Below are positions 60,846-64,000 of a DNA stretch of 64,000 nt, piece after piece. The notes under the pieces are model-generated. The model was not told the origin of the DNA. It ran no database searches and saw only the letters and a list, made by a program, of their open reading frames with translations. Source of the stretch: Streptomyces sp. NBC_00425 (lineage in GTDB: Bacteria > Actinomycetota > Actinomycetes > Streptomycetales > Streptomycetaceae); assembly GCF_036030735.1 (NCBI RefSeq), contig NZ_CP107928.1:1364001-1428000 (forward strand), written 5' to 3'. Made by a program: the position numbers and the translations under genes. The stretch's first letter is position 1. Every line of letters begins with the position of its first letter.

Positions 60846-61520
60846 TCAGACCGTGATGCGGCGTCCCGTGACGGCGTACGGTTCGACGCGCACCCACACG
60901 TCACGGCGGCCGCCGGCCCACGGGGTGCTGTGCGCCTGGCGTGCGAGCCGTCCCGCCTCCTCGACGTCCGTCACCATGCGTGCGCGGCCCCGCACCAGCA
61001 CGCTCCAGCCCTGGCTGAACGCGTCGTCGATGCGGTCGATCTCGAAGGCGACCTTGCCGCCGATCCCCAGCGACGGCGTCGCGCCGCGCGCGGTTCTGAA
61101 GACGATCGTGCCCTCGATGACGCTGTAGTTGACTGGGACGATCACCGGGCCCTCGGCGGTGGAGACCGCGAGCCTCCCCACGCCGTGCGTGGAGAGCAGG
61201 TCGCCGCACTCGGTCCTGCTCAGCTCGGTGAACTTCGGTGCGTGCCCGGACAGTCCGGGACCAGGCGGCTGGTCGGCGTCGCCTCCGGTGAGTGACGAGA
61301 CGGTGGTCTCCAGGACTCCCGCCAGTCGGAGCAGCGCGCCGTGGCTCGGTGAGGCGTCGGGATGTTCCTCCAGGTGCCTCAGGTAGCCGGGGTCCATGCC
61401 TGCCCGGCCGGCCGTCTCCTCGCGCGTCAGTCCGAGCTGGGTGCGGCGTGTGGCGAGCCGGCGGCCCAGATCGCCCGACGGCGCTTCTTCCGGCGCCTTC
61501 GCCGTGTGTTGTTCGGTCAT
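60846..61520 (-). CDS. Helix-turn-helix regulator fused to a PNPOx-like split barrel
   Basis: The 224-residue protein joins an XRE-type helix-turn-helix (residues 18-80: LGRRLATRRTQLGLTREETAGRAGMDPGYLRHLEE) to a PNPOx-like barrel (95-220: LSRTECGDLLSTHGVGRLAVST, VIVPVNYSVIEGTIVFRT, QGWSVLVRGRARMVTD). The barrel may bind a flavin or heme, so the protein may be a redox or gas-responsive regulator. It begins 19 bp after the zinc alcohol dehydrogenase stop, in the same operon. GAGAGG precedes the ATG closely. Confidence 0.87.
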   Translation of the reverse strand: MTEQHTAKAPEEAPSGDLGRRLATRRTQLGLTREETAGRAGMDPGYLRHLEEHPDASPSHGALLRLAGVLETTVSSLTGGDADQPPGPGLSGHAPKFTELSRTECGDLLSTHGVGRLAVSTAEGPVIVPVNYSVIEGTIVFRTARGATPSLGIGGKVAFEIDRIDDAFSQGWSVLVRGRARMVTDVEEAGRLARQAHSTPWAGGRRDVWVRVEPYAVTGRRITV

Positions 61521-61539
61521 GACCTCTCACGTCCTCTCG

Positions 61540-62610
61540 TCAGGCCGCCCGGACAGCGATCTCCTCGTGCGGCTGCTCGCCGAGGACCACCTTGAGCGCG
61601 CCGGTGGCGGCAGCCCGGGCGAAGACGTCGTACGCCTCCTCCATGCGGTCCAGGGGGAAGGTGTGGGTGACCAGCTGTGCGGTGGGCAGCCGGCCTGCGG
61701 CCGCCATGCGCAGCAGGGTAGGTGTGGAGCGGGTGTCGACCAGACCGGTGGTGATGGTCACGTTCTTGATCCACAGGTCTTCCAGGTGCAGGGTGGCGGG
61801 CTTGCCGTGCACGCCGACGTTGGCGACGTGGCCGCCGGGGCGCACCATGCGGGTGCACATCTCGAAGCTCTCCGGCACACCGACCGCCTCGATGACGACG
61901 TCGGCGCCGAGCCCGTCGGTGAGATCGGCGATCAGCAGCTCGGGGTCCTCGCGGGCATCGGCCACGGCATCGGCGCCGAGCCGTTTGGCCGCCTCCAGCC
62001 GGGACGCGGCCAGGTCGACGGCGACGATCCTCTCGGGTGCGAACAGGCGCGCGGTGGCGATCGCCGCGAGGCCGATGGGCCCGGCTCCGACGACGGCGAC
62101 GGTGTCTCCCGGACGGACCCGCCCGTTGAGCACGCCCACCTCGTACGAGGTCGGGAAGATGTCCGCGAGCAGGACGGCGTCCTTGCTGCCGACCGCGCTG
62201 GGCAGAGCGTGCACCGACAGGTCGGCGAAGGGGACACGGACATACTCAGCCTGGGCGCCGTCGATCAGATGGCCCAGGATCCAGCCCCCGCCGCCCCGGC
62301 ACTGGCCGTAGCTGCCCTCTCGGCAGTAGCGGCAGCGACCGCACGCGCTGATGCAGGAGACCAGCACACGGTCGCCCGGGCGGACGGTCCGGACGTCGCT
62401 GCCGACCTCGACGATCTCGCCGACCGCCTCGTGGCCCAGGACCGTCCCCGGACGCACCTCGGGCACGTCACCCTTGAGAATGTGCAGGTCCGTACCGCAA
62501 ATGGTGACGGCGCCCACCCGCACGATGGCGTCAGTGGGCTCCTTGATGCCAGGGTCCGGGACCTCCTCCCAGGCGAACTGCCCGGGGCCGTGGAAGACGA
62601 AGCCTTTCAT
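61540..62610 (-). CDS. Zinc-dependent alcohol dehydrogenase
   Basis: A 356-residue medium-chain dehydrogenase: catalytic zinc ligands in ICGTD (Cys near 38) and GHEAVGE (His near 60), the structural-zinc cysteines CISACGRCRYCREGSYGQC at about 92-110, and Rossmann motif VAVVGAGPIGLAA near 172. It reduces aldehydes or oxidises alcohols with NAD(P). With AdhE it would help dispose of reducing power in low oxygen. GAGGAG lies four bases before the ATG. A perfect GGGCC-N4-GGCCC dyad is 80 bp upstream. The HTH-PNPOx gene is 19 bp downstream. Confidence 0.92.
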   Translation of the reverse strand: MKGFVFHGPGQFAWEEVPDPGIKEPTDAIVRVGAVTICGTDLHILKGDVPEVRPGTVLGHEAVGEIVEVGSDVRTVRPGDRVLVSCISACGRCRYCREGSYGQCRGGGGWILGHLIDGAQAEYVRVPFADLSVHALPSAVGSKDAVLLADIFPTSYEVGVLNGRVRPGDTVAVVGAGPIGLAAIATARLFAPERIVAVDLAASRLEAAKRLGADAVADAREDPELLIADLTDGLGADVVIEAVGVPESFEMCTRMVRPGGHVANVGVHGKPATLHLEDLWIKNVTITTGLVDTRSTPTLLRMAAAGRLPTAQLVTHTFPLDRMEEAYDVFARAAATGALKVVLGEQPHEEIAVRAA

Positions 62611-62689
62611 GACGCTCCTCACCATCCCTTCGTCCGTATGCCGAGTCGCCCTGCACATCCAGTTTGTCTGGTCCTCACCTGACCCGCTT

Positions 62690-62703
62690 GGGCCGTCCGG
62701 CCC
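62690..62703. promoter_or_regulatory. DevR/OsdR-like dyad upstream of the alcohol dehydrogenase gene
   Basis: GGGCC-GTCC-GGCCC, a perfect 14-bp match. A half-site GTCCC (62721-62725) lies where the second dyad of a 22-bp pair would fall. Confidence 0.6.
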
Positions 62704-62854
62704 ACCTCGCGCGCCGGACGGTCCCTTCACGGCGGACGGCGGACGGCGGACGGCGACCCGGAGGCGCCGCGGTGGATCAGGTCGACGGCCGCGCGTCTTC
62801 CCTTGCCGGACGGACCCTGACCGGCGCGTCGATCGCGACCCGTGTCTCCCGCTG

Positions 62855-63247
62855 TCAGTCCGGTCCTCGGGGGTGTGCGTCCAGCGTCCCGGTGATCTCC
62901 CGCCCCGCCGCACGGCGGGGTGTGGCCGGACCTTGCGGACCGTGACCGAGGCGTATGAGCAGCTGCGGATGCGCACTGCCGTCACAGGAGGTCACCAGGG
63001 TGTCACGCAGGTCGTCCCACTCCACCGCCGATCCGTCACGGAAGCGCGCAGGCCGTACCGTCGTGACGAGCCAGACCCGCTCAAGGGCCTGGCCGGCGCG
63101 CAGCGGGTCGACTCGGCGATCGTGTGCGGTCGTCAGCAGGGCGATGGGCGGGTCCGGCTCGAAGGGCCGGGCCGTGAGTCCTTCCGGACGCCGCTGTGCG
63201 GTGAAGTCCCGCAGCGGAAGCCGCTCCCGGGCGTCCTGCGGGCCCAA
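62855..63247 (-). pseudogene. C-terminal remnant of an Acg-type nitroreductase
   Basis: The 130-residue frame resembles only the last third of Acg-family putative nitroreductases: LPLRDFTAQRR, then IALLTTAHDRRVDPLRAGQALERVWLVTT, AHPQLLIRLGHGP and ATPRR before the end. The full family is about 320-340 residues with an N-terminal FMN-binding part, absent here; the frame opens with a TTG lacking a ribosome site. Acg (Rv2032), Rv3127 and Rv3131 are in the mycobacterial DosR regulon. The upstream part was probably lost in a deletion next to the Rv1733c-like gene. Homology is from memory of the family, so moderate confidence. Confidence 0.65.
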
Positions 63248-63287
63248 AACCGTTCGCGGCAGACCTGTGTCGGGCTCTTTTTCCTAT

Positions 63288-63301
63288 GGGCTGAACGGCC
63301 C
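63288..63301. promoter_or_regulatory. DevR/OsdR-like dyad upstream of the Rv1733c-like gene
   Basis: GGGCT-GAAC-GGCCC, one base from ideal, with a further GTCCC half-site at 63320-63324. It lies 121 bp before the start codon. Confidence 0.5.
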
Positions 63302-63422
63302 CGTCCAAAGGCGGAGTTGGTCCCGAGCATCCCCGTGCCGACACCTGGTCGGCCCATGTCGCGCCAGGCTCTCGGCTGTCACCTTCAAAAGCGTCACCAC
63401 GACGACGAGGAGGTGCGGACCG

Positions 63423-63995
63423 ATGACCAGGAGCGAGACCAGGAGGAAGCGGCTGTGGCGGTGGCGGAACAACCCGCTACGGCGGCGTGACGACATCGTC
63501 GAGGCGTGGATCGTGTTGGCGGTGTGGGCCGTCGTCGCCGTGGGTGGCACGGTGGCCGGGCTGGTCACGGCCCATGCAGCAGACGACACGTTCGCACGTC
63601 AACGAACCGACCGGCAGGCGGTACGGGCCGTCCTCCTCGACGACGTGCCACGCACCGCCCTCGCCATGGGCGGCACCGTCGACCGCAGGATGACGGCCGT
63701 GAGCTGGCGGACGCCCGAGGGTTCGCCCCGCACCGATGAAACGCTGGCGGACACGGGTCTCAAAGCCGGAGCACACATCACGGTCTGGCAGGACAGCCAA
63801 GGCCGCCTCATTGCTGCGCCGCCGAGCACGACGGAGGCGACGATCGAGTCGGGCTTCCTCGGCACCGTGGCCGCGGCCTCCCTCGCCGGTCTGGTGTTCG
63901 GCACCGGAGCGGTCGTCCGCTGGCGGCTCGACCGGCGCCGTATCGACCAGTGGGGCCGGGAATGGGATCTGGTGGGGCCGCAGTGGGGCCACTAG
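63423..63995 (+). CDS. Rv1733c-like two-helix membrane protein
   Basis: The 190-residue protein has a basic N-terminus (RRKRLWRWRNNPLRRRDDIVEAW), a membrane helix (residues 27-50, WIVLAVWAVVAVGGTVAGLV), an external domain of about 95 residues (VSWRTPEGSPRTDETLADTGLKAGAHITVW), a second helix (about 147-165) and a short tail. This is the layout of Rv1733c, a DosR-regulated membrane protein of M. tuberculosis with no known activity. AGGAGGTGCGG precedes the ATG. The gene ends five bases before the window edge. Confidence 0.88.
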   Translation: MTRSETRRKRLWRWRNNPLRRRDDIVEAWIVLAVWAVVAVGGTVAGLVTAHAADDTFARQRTDRQAVRAVLLDDVPRTALAMGGTVDRRMTAVSWRTPEGSPRTDETLADTGLKAGAHITVWQDSQGRLIAAPPSTTEATIESGFLGTVAAASLAGLVFGTGAVVRWRLDRRRIDQWGREWDLVGPQWGH

Positions 63996-64000
63996 ACCGG

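Overview
The window is very GC-rich DNA (about 72 % by eye) with densely packed genes, GTG and TTG starts, A/GGAGG ribosome sites, DUF397/XRE/anti-sigma gene sets and CYP102-like, pirin, TIGR03086 and DUF574 proteins. This combination points to a Streptomyces chromosome. I see no rRNA, tRNA, CRISPR array, insertion sequence or phage gene.

Layout. 1-15 kb is mixed housekeeping and conserved unknown genes: the 5' part of a PRPP synthetase gene, DUF4230, VanZ, a HhH-PHP protein, HAD phosphatase, SDR, ROK regulator, APH-like kinase, HD hydrolase, TIGR03086 protein, FUSC transporter, and a Tat lipoprotein of the lactonase fold. 14.4-20.5 kb holds a DUF2470 gene under an iron box, a TetR/CYP102-like pair, a YkgJ-like/pentapeptide fusion, a PIG-L deacetylase and a proline iminopeptidase.

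20.8-36.5 kb is an L-rhamnose locus. A LacI regulator, a secreted BNR_4 beta-propeller enzyme, mutarotase RhaM and the ABC importer RhaSQPT lie on the minus strand. Isomerase RhaI, a fused aldolase/dehydrogenase RhaEW and kinase RhaB lie on the plus strand, followed by lutABC. The order of reactions is visible: possible release of rhamnose outside the cell, uptake, isomerisation, phosphorylation, cleavage to DHAP and L-lactaldehyde, oxidation to L-lactate, and oxidation to pyruvate by LutABC. The divergent rhaT/rhaI control region has two good promoters and three LacI-type palindromes.

36.5-48 kb carries a FAD/Rieske oxidoreductase, a MoxR/VWA pair, a cupin, a serine/threonine dehydratase with a YheO-type regulator, an S-adenosyl methyltransferase, the XRE(Scr1)/DUF397/anti-sigma ATPase set, and a pirin.

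48.3-64 kb looks like a hypoxia/dormancy island of the DevR(DosR)/OsdR kind: universal stress protein, a DevS-like GAF-GAF histidine kinase, PPDK, CBS-BON protein, AdhE, flavohemoglobin, several pyridoxamine-5'-phosphate-oxidase-like proteins, zinc alcohol dehydrogenase and an Rv1733c-like membrane protein. Its promoters share a GGGnC-N4-GnCCC dyad, often followed by a second copy 21-22 bp away. No response regulator gene lies beside the kinase. The island is partly decayed: one PNPOx gene has a frameshift, a universal stress gene is truncated against it, and only the C-terminal part of an Acg-type nitroreductase remains.
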